This document shows, piece after piece, positions 1 through 13,600 of a stretch of 64,000 nt of DNA (its first letter is position 1; every line of letters starts with the position of its first letter). This DNA comes from Diadema setosum (lineage: Eukaryota > Echinodermata > Echinoidea > Diadematoida > Diadematidae). The notes under the pieces were generated by a model. The model was not told the DNA's origin. It saw only the letters and a list, made by a program, of their open reading frames with translations, and made no database searches. The position numbers were made by a program, and so were the translations under genes. The stretch lies in NCBI RefSeq assembly GCF_964275005.1, contig NC_092705.1, positions 20,653,723 through 20,717,722 of the forward strand, written 5' to 3'.

Positions 1-756
1 CTGGATTGCGATGCTGTTTACAGCATTTACAATTTGATTACCTCTTCGTTTTAACCCATCAATTACCCTGCTGTTTGCCCGACCCTGCCCCCCCCCCCAT
101 ACACATACTTTTTTTTCTATGATCTTTATTGATTTCATTCTCAATCATAGATACACTTGAAGACAAAATCAACACCATTTTGCAGTGTTTGCAGCCATAA
201 TCCTTTAATATTGACAATGATAATAAATCATTTAACGTCAAATCATCTACAGTAAACAATGCTATTAAATCATTGTACCTTTTGTAATATGTAATAATAC
301 AATTGAAACCAAATTATCATCAAATACTAGCACAGTACATCATATCATGTAATTATACATACTGCATCATATCATATCATGTCATAACGTAACGCATATC
401 ATTATGTCTCATGAAATCGATCAGATCATCGTCTAATCTTGTCACGTGATATCATATCACATAAATTAAAGTCACAAGAGAATAAAGAATGATGTACTAG
501 TAATGTACATGTTTCCAGTCACGCTCACGCCTTCAAGCTGTTCTCCAGTCATGGAGGGTGTGGTGTATGGATTCACCAATTAGACTCGCTGGCTGAGCAA
601 ACCACATTCAATGCATAATGGATGTCTTGTTTAAACACATCATCCCTCAGTCCTCCCACTGCGTGCTGCCTTTTACCGCTTCTTTTCTTTGTCCTCATCT
701 CCCCCTTCTCTTGATCACTTCAATCAATCCAGCTTGATGGCTTGTTCACATTGTGT

Positions 757-832
757 TTGTGTGTGTATGTGTGTGTTTGTATATGTGTGTATGTGTGTGT
801 ATGTGTGTGTGTATGTGTGTATGTGTGTGAGC
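757..832. repeat. (TG)n/(TATG)n microsatellite
   Basis: Alternating GTGTGT and GTATGT units over about 75 bp, directly visible. Confidence 0.9.
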
Positions 833-1389
833 AAGTAAATTCACTGTTAGTTCCTCCTTGGGTGCTTCAGCTTCCACACACAAAAAAAAAATGATATTGA
901 ATTAGGATCCAGTTTTTTTTTTTATTATTAGAATAAACAATGATCATGTTGAATTATGATACATTTCTTTTAGAATTAGTAGTTAGCTGCAGCACCACCA
1001 CTAGAAGAATTGTAGCAGTAATACTATCATTACTCTTTTCATCATAACTTGCTATGATGATAACGAACGTCAGCATCATCTTCATCATCATTGTCATTGT
1101 TTTGACAAATGATCAGATACTACATGGAATATTATTGATTAAAGATACCATGTACCAAACTGTTGATATAATGTGGTATATTGTATATCTTTTAGGCTGT
1201 TGAAAAAAAAAGGTCTTTATTTATATTCAGTTTGCCTTTAACCCCATGAGTCACTAGAAAATTTGCCATAGAAATCATCATCGGTATGTCAACATCAAAT
1301 TAGTTCCACTGATCATGAAATCTGCAAAGAATCAGAAAAAAAGTATGAAAATATGCTAATTTCAGAGAGAAATGGGAACTTCATTTTTT

Positions 1390-1735
1390 CTGAGATATGT
1401 TGCCAACTTGATATCAATTTTCATAAATCAGTTACAGTGAGAGGTTTTTGACAATTCTACAATGGAAACAATGAAAAACAAAGGGCTCGTATGAAATATT
1501 TTTTACTCTGCCGTATGGTCCAACACTAAATAAAGAGTGTTGAATATATAATGTAAAGTGAATAATCACAAGTACAATGGTACCAGATCTTTCATCAAGT
1601 GTGAAATCTTGTTCCATTGCATTCATAACTTTTGAATGGATAATCCACTTTTCCTTAAACTTCACTGAATGTGTTCTATTAATATTGAGCTGCATTTCCT
1701 CAGTTCTCTATTAGAAATACATAATTGCATATTTG
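1390..1735. repeat. Decayed MITE, related to 41662-42228
   Basis: The stretch 1620-1710 resembles the right half of the MITE in MBLAC1 intron 1. Both share a block with CATAACTTTTG, then TTCCT..AAACTT, then GTGTTCTAxTAATATTG. Ends are too diverged to define. Confidence 0.45.
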
Positions 1736-2144
1736 GGATTTATTCTGTGACCTATAAGGCAATATTCACAAAAGCAACACTCTGGTGATATTGTAATTAC
1801 TGTTTGAAAGTTCTCTGTTATGATGCAATGTAGTACACAATGATGTACAACTGATGGGTTATGATATTATCAGTGAGGGATCCCCAGATTCCATTTCTTT
1901 TCTACTAAGATGAATTAATGAGAAATTAAATGAATTAAAATTGGCCAAATCTATCTATAAAAAAAACAACAACAACTGTGTGTAACAGTAATGACATGGT
2001 AAAGACATGGCTCTGTCCATGATGGCAGACTCTTGATCTTGATAGTAAACACTTCAAGACCATTATTAACAAATTCTCATCTTGTCATCTCCCCATCTCT
2101 CTGTTATCTCTCCCTTCTCATCCCCAATGCTCCCCTTCTCCCAG

Positions 2145-2245
2145 GGGCATCATGTACCTGTTTGTGATTGTCGTCATGCGCGAGTCCCGCTTCACCAGCC
2201 AGGACTGCTTCCTCTTCGGAGCCCTCATCTCGGCCACCGATCCAG
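2145..2245 (+). CDS. SLC9A6/7/9: NHE coding exon a (first in window)
   Basis: Acceptor CTTCTCCCAG/GGGC, donor CCAG/GTGAGA. Encodes [15 protein letters not shown] and GALISATDP. It starts one base before a codon boundary and ends one base into the Val codon completed by the next exon. Confidence 0.93.
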
Positions 2246-5200
2246 GTGAGAAAACGCTCTAACGGCCTCCTGCCAGAGAAAGGAGGAAAAAATAGAAGAA
2301 GAAAAACAACCACTCTGCCTCTATCATGTAGTCTTAGCCATTCAGACACTGACTGTAGATATGCTTGCCTTGTTCATTTTTATGATCATTTGTTTTTCCC
2401 TTTATTTCTCTCTCTCTTTCTATATCTCTGTCAAATGATGTCATTATCGTTGTCTTGGACATTTAAAGTTTTCATTGCATGAAGCAAAATGCTTCCATGT
2501 AACTTAATAGTTCCTGTTGTCACACATTTCATTTTTTTGTGTGTGTGTCAATTTGTGATGAAAGTCTGTTTTCATTTCTAGCCCCAGACTGAAAGAATTG
2601 TCATGGTTTCCTTGAGAGATATTTGCTCTGAATCATTAAGCCTTGAGTTGATTGGAAAAGGGCTTCTCTTCAGAATTGTTGTATGCAGGTAGAGGCTCCT
2701 TCCAACATAATACAGCATAAGAATACTTGTTATTGTCTTGAATACATACAGTGCTGTCGCACATGCTACTGGGCTTGCAGGTAAAGTGATGTGTGTATCT
2801 TTTTTAAAGGAAATAATGTGAGGTAATGCACAAGAATAGACTCAGATACAAGCAGGGGTGTGCAATATCAACAGTGTATTGTACTGCATGCTATTGTGTC
2901 AAAAAACAAAACAGCAACTCAGAAAACACCCCAAACAGATGTTTTATTCAGAAGGGATTTATGACGGTTTTTCCAGTTTGTAATGAGATGGATTTATTCC
3001 TCGCTGGAGATTTTCAGCTCATTTTAAAATCTCCTTGCAAAGGTCATATTTAGTGTGTATTGGCAACCATTCTTCCCTACCAACCAGTGCAGGATGTCAT
3101 ACATAAAATTTGCATCAAACTAATATTTCCCTGTCATTGGCATTCAGAAAAGGGAAACTCATCACCAGTTTTCATTCTGATGGATTTCTCTTTTAAAACC
3201 TTTAACCTTTAAACCTTCATTTGCACATCACCTCTGCACAGTCTTCACAACATGATAATCTTAATTCGAACTGGAGTTTCCAATCAACTGGCTGACTGAT
3301 GTTCTCAAATCTTTGGATATTTCATTCATGGACCTTTTAATGACCTACCTAGTTCAGCTATTTCTAACAAATGCATGAAATCCAGTTTTTGCAATGCACT
3401 CCAGTTGTCTGGAAAAACTTTTGTTTACAAATAAAGATATATTTCATACTATGACTATCATCTTAAACTGGTCTGCTGCCAAAAGAGGTGAATTGATGTG
3501 CTGTTTTTTTCCTGCTGAGTCACAAAATATCAAGTCGTAATGTTTGGGTACTTCTCACTGATCATCATCTGCTTACCAGAAAGTATGATTAATGTCAGTA
3601 AAGTCGACTCCTACTTTTGGCATACATGTGTCTAGAAAAAGTAGACCTTTCTCATTTTCCAATTGTCTCATCAAAAAACCAGCACCAAGGTTCGACCCCC
3701 TGTGATATAACTCGACCGCATGCACAAGCATAGGTTTCACACGTAGCTGGCTATCAAAATTTGGATGGCGTTACGGTCAAATTATTGGCGGCTTGCCTTG
3801 CATACTGCTAATATAATGAAATTTGTACGCTCACTAAAATATGCAACTCAGATTGTTTTTTTTTTTGTTTTTTTTTTTAAAGAGGCAATTCCACAGGTGG
3901 CACATATTTGATAAGTTCATCAATCATTACCGTTTTTATCACTCCATCCGTGAAGGGTGCCCGAGGCATAATCAGTGTACAGTGTTAATCATTTATGCAT
4001 CATGTGAATCGGTCACGTTCATGCACCAAAGGAATACAGTATTCTCATCGCAGTAGTGTTATCATGCATACATTTTGACAGCACTGTATACACTGCCACA
4101 AGTATAATAAAAAAATAAAAAATAAAAAAATCTGTAAAATGTGTTATGGTATTATATGTGATGAAAAGAAGTATAATTTGTTGAGCCAATATCTTTAATG
4201 GAACAGCTTGCAGATTTACATACCCCATTGGACACAAATGCGAACAATCAGCTATCTAGGAAAGACTTTTTTTTTTTTTTGTTATTGCCTGCACTCTTTT
4301 GTATGTGTACAAAATGAATAAAACAAGCTTGTAATACATAATTTGCAGATGGACTTTGTATTAGATGTTGCCTTTGGCATAGTAGTGTGTCAAATGACCC
4401 AGATATAGAAAAGATTAAATTGTCTGTGAGTATTAAAAAACTTAGAAGTCTGTGTCCTTGGTTGTTAGGCAATTTTACTTTGTTTTGGGGATTAACCCGT
4501 GAGTGGAAAAATATTGATGATATTGGAGTACAGGTTCAAACTGTTTTTGTCTTGAATTTTTCTGTCTGGTTGCCATGGCAAAGTCTTCCCTGAGATGACA
4601 GAATTTTTCGGTATGGGAAAGGTTGACTGGTTTTGGAACAAAAATAAAAATTAAGAGTGCCCTCAAGTTGATTACTGGTTCTTTGTCCATCGTGGCAAAA
4701 GCTTTCATGACATTTCATTACCCAATAATTCTTAGATTTTGTGTAATAAGTAAAGAGGGTCCCCCCCCCAAAAAAAAAAAAAAAAAAAAAATGCTTGTAT
4801 TCATTGATGATTTTCCATGCACCACCAAAGTATTGCTTGAATGGGTATTCTAAAATATGCTTTGCACATTTTTTTTTTTTGTCTTGGGGCGGGGGGGGGG
4901 GGGGGGGATGGTAGATGATTAAAATAATGGCAATTTGTACAGTGCTGTCTATGCCTTTTAAGTTTTCCAATTACGTTACTGCAAAGTTTCCAGTGAGATA
5001 AATAAGACAAAACTTGAATTCTAGATATTATTTTGTGTGATGAAAGAATGAAATAGCAAAAATTCAGTCACTCAATTGTCTGATGAAATCACGGCAAAGT
5101 GTTAAATACATATATGGGGGGAAAAAAAGAATTGCACTCTTATGAAGATAAAGTGTTATTGTAGCCAATACCCTCTCTCTCTCTCTTTTCGTCATCCAGT

Positions 5201-8200
5201 CACTGTCTTGGCCGTATTCCACGATCTCCATGTCGACGTTGACATGTACATCCTGGTCTTTGGGGAGAGTGTGCTCAATGATGCTGTAGCCATTGTCCTA
5301 ACTAGGTAAGTATACACCAACATCATCAGACTTTGATGCGGCAGCTTAATCATAGTTTGAAAGTGGAAATTTTTCACGCATTTTGCGTAACTGGAAAATT
5401 AGCGCAAAAAAAAAAGCATGTGAATATTTTTGCTTGCCATATGTTCCAGTAGTTGATGTCTTGATTCCGCAGAATTAAAACCATGCGAAACTCTTCTTGC
5501 CTGGCCGAGCGCGAAAAATAAATTGCTCAGAAATATCCACTTTTACTGTACAGTAGTTTGTGGTGTCTTTTCAAGGCAGGCGTATTGAGTATATTAATGC
5601 ATACTAGGGCAACAACATTTTTCTTTTTTTGGGGGGGGGGGTGGGGAGGGGGAACTTTAACTTACTAAGATTTCAGTTCAGCCATTTCTCTGTGTAAAGC
5701 TTCCAGTCTTACACCGTTTTTCCACTACAGTTCATTCTGCAAACTTTCATTGTCAGTTTGCATAGTTGATCAGTTTTCACAGGTAACATAATCACTCCCC
5801 CCCCCCCCCGCCTTGTAGTATAATGTTCTAATTACCACGTAGTTCCTGCTATTCACACAAGTATTGTTTCCTCTGTAATACATCTCAGAAATATGACACC
5901 ATCACACGTTTGCAGGGAGCATGCATCTCCAAAGGCCCCATCAATGTTTAACTTACTTCAGCATTCTCCCTCGAGGAACAACAACATTGCCCTATCTGTT
6001 TGTTTGTCTTTCAGTCTGTCGGTCTGTATCTTTCCCCCTCTCTCTCTCTCTCTCTCTGTCTCTCAATCTGTTTAATACTGTATACGCCATATATAATTAA
6101 AGCGAGTCTTAACTTCTTTTTTTTTGTGAATCAGGACTAAGCGAGTCTTAATTTCTTCTTTTTTTTTGTGAATCAGGACTACCAGACAATTTCACAAGCA
6201 CTTTGGTTAAATTCGCAATTGTGGCGTACAGTAATGAAGGGAGTCATGTGTGCATACACATCACAATCCTTTCAAGGTCAGAGTTGATAATAAATTTACA
6301 CATTGTTAAATTTGCGTATAGTGTCCGACTCGCAAAATGTGCTGGTTGCTTTGTTGGTTATGAACATTAGGTTAGAAAGGTAGATCGTTTTGTTAAGTTT
6401 TTCATGTTATATCTTTATATTGTCTGCTGAGAACCAGAAGGCCGTTGTCTCAGTTTTGCAGAGGTATTGAATTATTGGTGTCACATTGTAGAGATTAATC
6501 TTCTCTGCATTATGATGTCTATTTTAGATTATTTTCATTTTCAGCAAAATGTTAAAAATCAAAACCACTTAGGGTGCAGTTTCATCCAGTTTTGGAACAA
6601 TGCTAAATCTACCTGCTTTTGATTTATTACGCTTTTTATTTCATAAAAATTGATTGTTCTGTTTTTATTTACTCTCAAGTCTTAGAACCCGACAGTGCCC
6701 TTCTAGTTCTCAGCCAGTGATATGGGCTTTTCTCTTCAATCCATCTTTATCTCCTCCTTTTCTGAGAGCATGTGTAGAGATCTTGCATTGGCATTATAAG
6801 TTGAATTGCTATAATTTTCATTTGTTGTGTTGTGTTTTACCATGGTAACAACAGGACAGTGGAAGAGTTTTCAGACACGGCCTTCACCGCGGGGGGATTC
6901 TTCAAGTCCGTCGGCCTCTTTGCAGGCATTTTCATGGGCTCCTTTGCCATGGGGGCAGTCATGGGCATCATCACGGCCATTGTATCCTTTGCTTCTCGGT
7001 GTGAGATTAACGCTTGGTAGGAGAGACTGCCAGTCTCCTGGGTTGCCATGGTTACACAGCCTTGACATCATAGTGGCTAACAGCAAATATTTACACCCCC
7101 AAACTGTGACACTGTTTAAACTGGGCATGCACAGCAAATATTTGACTGTTCAGCTCTATATATGCACTATGACATGCAGAAGCGACCAACACATGGATCA
7201 TTTTCTGTAATGATTCCTTCAAATAGCTTGTTCAATTATAGTATGCCTCCTAGATGGTCAAACACAGGGCCACAGGTCACTTTTTCGTGCCAGTGTTGTA
7301 AAGGTTGTTAACAGTTAAGTCCCAGAGGAAGTTTGAAAGGACTATTGACAGGAATCAGAGTGGTGTGCAATGACCAGACAGGGAGGTGTTACAGAGATGG
7401 AGTGGCAACTCTTCGTAATTCATGCAAACACATGTTTGGGTTCAAGGCGTTACAATGGGATGTCTGTAGCATTCCATTACGCTTTGAAGTCATGCTCGGC
7501 ACCGCTCTAGTTGCAAGATGAAGTTCGGAGACGAAGAACGCATTTCACCTTTCGTTGAATTACAAGCTTTATTTCACCGCAAAATTTTAAATGAAATACT
7601 CGAATTGATTTAGAATAGTTTAGGAGAGAATTCAATATTATTAACATGTATTTCTAGTTTCTTCGTATTTCGCAAATCGAAAGGAAATGAAAATTAGGCC
7701 CTCTTAAAAACCTAATTTTTTCTATAATGCGCACATTTCCGCATGTTAATTTTCTATCTGTTAATAAGGGGATATTTTGATCTTTCAAATAAAGTACTCC
7801 GTTAAAGCGTGTTCCAGCGTGTTTTTAAACTATTTGCTGTTAAAATTGTGAGTTTTACACTGCATTTTGATTCGCTGCTCCAATTCAAGGTACACAAATT
7901 CATTGTTGCCATCACATTGAAAGAGAGAGCGAATTGCAGTAGGAGCAACTATTTCTAGATGTGAGAGCGCTAGTCCGGATTATTGATGCTCTCTTTTGTC
8001 AAAGCACATGGGTAACACCTGTAGTTGAACGCATAACTTCTCGGCGGTGCCGCGCATGACTTCAAAGGAGAGCTTTAGTTGCCTCTCCTTCTCTGTAACA
8101 CCTCCCTGGACCAGATAAGGGATTGTAGTGACCTACAAGAAAGAAGGTTTCCTGTAGGTTAGGACCCACATTTTTGTTATGCTTAGAAAAACCCATAGGA

Positions 8201-10596
8201 AGACTGAATGCATGTATACCACTGTATTTGTGTGTATTATAAGTTTCCCTGATAGATAAAAAAGGGAGCTGTAGATTTTCACGGTATGGATGTTCAGAGG
8301 AAAAAAAAAACTCTGTTCGCCGCATGTGCAAAATTTCTTGTCAAAATCCATTTTGCAGCGTTTGAGTTTTCATGGTTGGTTCTAGACCACTTTAGTGCGC
8401 GCTCCAATTCATGATGCAAAGAGCTTCTAGGTGCAATGATCATATGGGGGCGCCATTTCACTTTGTATAGGCTTCGTCCTCATGTAATCTAAAGCTACTT
8501 TGCAACACAACGCAGGGAGAGAGGAGAATGGCCAATGCAATCGTCATCTAAACATCTGCAATGCAAATCTAAAACTCCCAATTGTCATTGGTAGTGAGAA
8601 ATAATTAGGTGATACGCTATCAGCGTATCACCTATTGTGATTGTCAAAATCTCTCTTTATTTTTTTTTATTCTTCTTTCTTTCTGGACAATTTTGTGTCG
8701 TCAATATCTCAAGAATGACATTACGAAATAACATAACATTTTCAGTCAACATGTCTCATGACAAAATCTAGCCACAATAAGGTTTTCATGACAGTAACAT
8801 ATATGACGTCATCTAGGCGCCATTTTGTGATTTTCGGACCTTGTCACATGATCGATCATAACTTCATAACTAGATGTCATTTCTGTATCATTTTCGGTGG
8901 ACATGAAGTTCAGGTCACGCTCTATCTTACTTTTTAACGCTAGTTACACAGGTCATCATTACGCGCGCGTAAGCGCGCGTCAAAATTTTAAAAGGCTCAA
9001 AACGACTTCCCAATGGGAAATCTCGAAGTTTCAGACAATTTTAAGCGTTTCAAACATTTTCTCGCGTGCGCGTCCGTCCGCGCAATTTCGCGCGCAGAGC
9101 CCGTAAGCAACATGAAAATGCAATTTTTTTGACTGATTTGGATTCCTGATACTTTGAGTAATAATATCCATTGATTTCCGATCGATTTCGACCCATAACA
9201 AAGGAATGCACTGGCGTTAAAGTTGAAATTCCGCGTGCGCGTCTTTCTGCAAATATAGTGAAAAAACATGTCTTTGTTTATTTCGCCATAGTTCTTTAAA
9301 TCGTCCGTTGACCCTATATTTCTATTGCATATAACAAAAGTATATGAATTGTAAATAACATTCCAAGTATCAGTATTGGCAGGAAAACGCGATGACGTCA
9401 TCATATCGTCATTTTAAATCAAAAAAGTGGAATTGATTTTTTTGAGGTACTGTTTCTGACATTCATTTGCTCGTATCTCTGTTGTTTAAGCTCAATATTA
9501 CCCCAAATTCAGATATGTTGCACTTTGAACATTTGCCTTTCAAGTCCATGTGATGGTTTTGAAATATGATGACGTCATCATACTAGAAATTGTGATTAAA
9601 GGTAAAGACTCAAAATCAGACAAGTTTACGTGTTATGTCTATGGGAGGTGATTTTTTTTTTAAACCATGCATTGACTTGACAACGTTTAAGCACCTTTAC
9701 CTCATCTGATTTTACTCCATTTCCTCTGAAACATAAATATGTTGTAGCTGAGACAATAAGCTTTAGTAATCATGCATTTTATGTTTTCAAATCTCCTCAT
9801 CAGGTTGACAATTTTGCAATCTAAAACTGAAAATGAGAATGCAATCTGTACGGAACGATTCCCAATTTTTCTTTGCAACTGTATATTGATCGAATCCACG
9901 CTGCCACTTGTGGGAAGTTGAATAGCGCCATCACAAGTCAACACTGTCACGATAGTATTTAGATTTAAGTTTCGCACTCGATCTTCAGGACAGCCATGTA
10001 GCATAATCGGTTAGCGCGCTGGTTGTTCATAACGCCATACCGGAAGGCGAGAGGTTCGACTCCCGCAGGACTTTTATCCGTTCTTTCTTTTTTTCTCTTT
10101 TTTTTCGGCAGTTCAGCTTTACTCCGATGTCATTTATCGTATTATTTTATCAAGTGTACGTAACCCGTGAACACGGCTGCTCTATTTCCCTTGTTTTGTA
10201 TTGGAGTTTGGAGATTGGGTTTGCTTCATTAATTTTGTCACACTTAATGTTGTAAATTGCCCCTTGTTACAGTTTCCCGCTTGCCACCTTTCGTTTGCTC
10301 TTTCCTTTTCTCTTCATTGGTTATTGTTATACTGTAACAGGATAGGTAGGAACATGTACGTTTAAATAACTTGCAGGAATGGGAGCTGAATTGATTAACT
10401 CTAGTCCAGGTGTATGGCGTCTCGCTCATCTCTTTGAAATTCCAGGTTGTTATTGTTTGACCCAATAACGGAGTTGTAGACAGGTTATATGTTGCTATAG
10501 AGGTATCTTGTGCCACATGAATGGAAAGCATCACTGTTTAGTAGTAGTAATGAACTTTTTCATGTTGTATATGGTATAAATATTTAAGATAAATAA

Positions 10597-10653
<57 letters not shown>

Positions 10654-13600
10654 AAGATCAAAGATAAATTTCACATCCAATCTTCGGTACAGCCGTGTGG
10701 CTTTATAGTCACTCAGCGCGCTGCATGGTCATTATGCACTACCTTAGGACGAGATGTTCGAGACCCGCAGGACGCTATCATTTTTTTCTCTCTCTCTTTC
10801 TTTGTGTTTCTTTTGGCAGTTCAGCTTTATTCCGATCGATGTCATTTATCGTATTATCTTATCAATTATGCTACCCCACGACACACAGTCGCTCAAGTTC
10901 CTTTTTTTTTTTGTCGGAGGCTGGAGGTTGGATTTGCTTCATTTATCATACGTATTGTTTAAATTGCCCTTGGTACAGTGCCCCGCTTGCCACCTTTCCT
11001 TTTCCCTTTCCTTTTCTCTACGTTTGTTCCTGTTATATTGTCACAAGACAGGTCGGAAAATAATTTGCATAACTCAACTGGAGCAGGAATGGCAACTGAA
11101 TGAATTAACTCTAGGCCAGCTGTATGGCGTCTCGCTCATCTCTTTGAAATTCCAGGATGTTATTGTTTGACCCAATAACGGAATTGTAGACAGGTTTTAT
11201 GTTGCTATAGAGGTATCTTGTGCCACATGAGTAGAAGGCATCACTGTTTAGTAGTAGTAATGAACTTTTTCATGTCCCTCCATGTCAATTGTAGTGTGGT
11301 TTAAAGGGGTTGTGTGTCTATCTGCCAAAGAAAAGGAATAACTTATTTTCGTCATGGCTGTTTCTCTATACGTAGCCGTAGGTAATGAGTGTTGTTGGTA
11401 TCTGAGCAGTGAATAACAGAGCATCAGGCTAAAATCCCCCTTAGTTATACGCGCTAAGCGTTATCTTTCTTTATGAAGTCAATCCCTGCTAATGGAGTTA
11501 CAGAATTATGTTATGACACGTTTCACTGAAAGTTTGTAAAGCAAAGTTTATGGACAAGGCAAGCAATTGTACATGAATATACCTACCATTGATTTCAGAG
11601 GGAAATTATGGTATGCATAAATGTAAGGGTATCATTGCTTTGGAATTGCTGAGACAATATGCTTGGCACGAGGGCTTCCACTTCTAATAACTGATCCCTT
11701 TGAAGATGTGTCGGTCACTGGTGATCGTCATGATTCATCTTTCACGTAGAAGCTTACGTTCCACACTCTTGGTTCGAGAAGACTTACCATCATACTTCAA
11801 ATTGTTATTAAAGGTAAAGACTCAAAATCAGACAAGTTTACGTGTTATCTCTATGGGAGGTGATTTTTTTTTTAATGTGCATTGACTTGACAACGTTTAA
11901 GCACCTTTATCTCAGATGATTTTGCTCCATTTCCTCTGTAACTTAAGTGTGTGGTAACTGAGACAATAAGCTGCAGTAATCATGCATGTTATTCTTTGAA
12001 ATCTCCTCATTAGTTTGACAATTTTGCAGTTTAAAACTGAAAATGAGAATGGAATGTGGACAAAACGATTCCTGATTCATCTTTCACATACATAAGTTTA
12101 TGTTCCTCTTTTTTTCTCGTCGAGACGTATGGCCGAGTGGTTAAAGGCGACGTCTCAGAGACGTGAGGTTGCACACGTGCGGGTTCGAACCCCACAAGAT
12201 CACGAAACAAAATACTTAGCTATTTTACTTTTTTTTCTTCAATTTTGTATTACATATTCGTCCATGTAGAAATCACATTCGTATATAAACGCACCTATAC
12301 ACACACACAGACACACACACACACCATATCCCTCTTTTTTGTGTTGGAGACCATATTGCTTCGACTGCTGCAAAATTTTGCAGGCTGACTTTGTCAAACT
12401 GATCATAATAATGTAATGACGACGACGAAGGTGTTGTACTTTGAACAATTGTCTTTCAAGACCACATCATTATTTTGTACTTTGATGACGTCATCACACT
12501 GAAAATTGTGACTAAAGGCAAGGTATCAAAACCAGCCGATTATAGGTTTTATGTTTACGGCACGTATTTTTCCCAAGTTGCCAGAAATGGCATAGCGACA
12601 TCAGTAGTTACAAGACCGCATTTCCGTCTAGCAATGCAATACATGTTCACGCGGCCACGTTGGTTGAGTGGGCATTGACTTTTCTCCCTGTAATATCTAT
12701 ACATTTCTTTTTTGCCTTACCATTTCCGTGGATGTCCCGTGGCCGAGAGGTTAGGGAAACGGTTTTGCATGCAAACTCAATTATAACTTCAAGGTGCCTA
12801 TATCACATTCTTTTCTTTGTCGATCACCGATGACCGACATCTGATAACCCCAAGCGTATCACCTAACTCGTCAGTCTGACGAGTTTCATATCTCGTTGAT
12901 TTTGTAAACTCTCGCTCACATAGATCTCATTATGTTAACATTCATGCGTATTTTTAGTCATATCTAAAGAAGAACCAGTACACTTTATCATTAGGGATTT
13001 CTGTTTAATACTATATGGGACACAGTTAAAAAATCTAAAAGAAAACAAAAAACATTTGCAGCTTCTCTGTATGGGTTTTTTGTATGTGTGTGTGTGTTAT
13101 TCATACTACCTTCGATGTAATGGAATGTGATTCTTGACCTTGTGTTTAGCGTAATGGAATGAAATGCATCTTTCTAACGTAACAATTCATCTCCTTAACT
13201 TTGGAACCAATGTACAGATAACAAAGTTCACTCGAATCAGGGACTTCCCCCTGCTAGAGACGGCCATGTTTACCATCATGTCCTACAGCTGCTATCTCAT
13301 GGCTGAAGCTGCTCAGCTCACAGGTATTTCAAATTTTTGTTGTCGTAAGCTGTATATGATGCAGTACACCACAACATTCATTTTTTTATAACCAAGGGCC
13401 ATATAGCTGGCTGTATATACCATGGATCATGCACTTTTTTTCTTTTCTAGTACTCCGCCCCCCCCCCCCCCCCCACACACACACGCAAAGAAATATTTTC
13501 ACTTTGCTGATATGTCCCTTTAATTTCCCCAATCTTGCATTACACATTACTCTCCAGGTATCGTTGCTGTTCTCTTCTGTGGAGTCACACAAGCGCATTA

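Larger units (their letters stand above)
1..2144. other. Upstream intron or flank of the NHE gene
   Basis: No exon recognised. The AT-rich stretch contains a TG/TATG microsatellite and a decayed copy of a TTAA-type MITE at about 1390-1735. The first recognisable exon begins at 2145 in mid-protein, so this is presumably intron and the N-terminal exons lie left of the window. Confidence 0.6.
9982..11275 (+). repeat. Tandem duplication of a tRNA-headed unit (about 700-bp offset)
   Basis: Unit A 9982-10565 and unit B 10681-11275 both start with TCTTC.G.ACAGCC.TGT and contain GGCAGTTCAGCTTTA. Both end GTAGTAGTAATGAACTTTTT then CATGT. They are separated by an AT microsatellite. Unit B is clearly diverged, so the duplication is old. 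Confidence 0.75.
8606..12875. mobile_element. Composite non-coding repeat block with palindromic ends and tRNA-like heads
   Basis: The left edge is a perfect palindrome TAGGTGATACGCT-atc-AGCGTATCACCTA (8606-8634). The right edge repeats AGCGTATCACCTA and adds the palindrome ACTCGTCAG-t-CTGACGAGT (12866-12884). Inside are a direct duplication 9590-9865 / 11803-12075, a tandem duplication 9982-10565 / 10681-11275, and tRNA-like segments at 9988, 10690, 12122 and 12732. No transposase frame. It may be one large non-autonomous element or several co-inserted ones. Confidence 0.6.

Noticed and set aside
9988..12203. Functional tRNA genes in NHE intron 3
   Set aside because: The A and B boxes are good, but anticodon and acceptor arms do not pair; they sit at the heads of duplicated repeat units.
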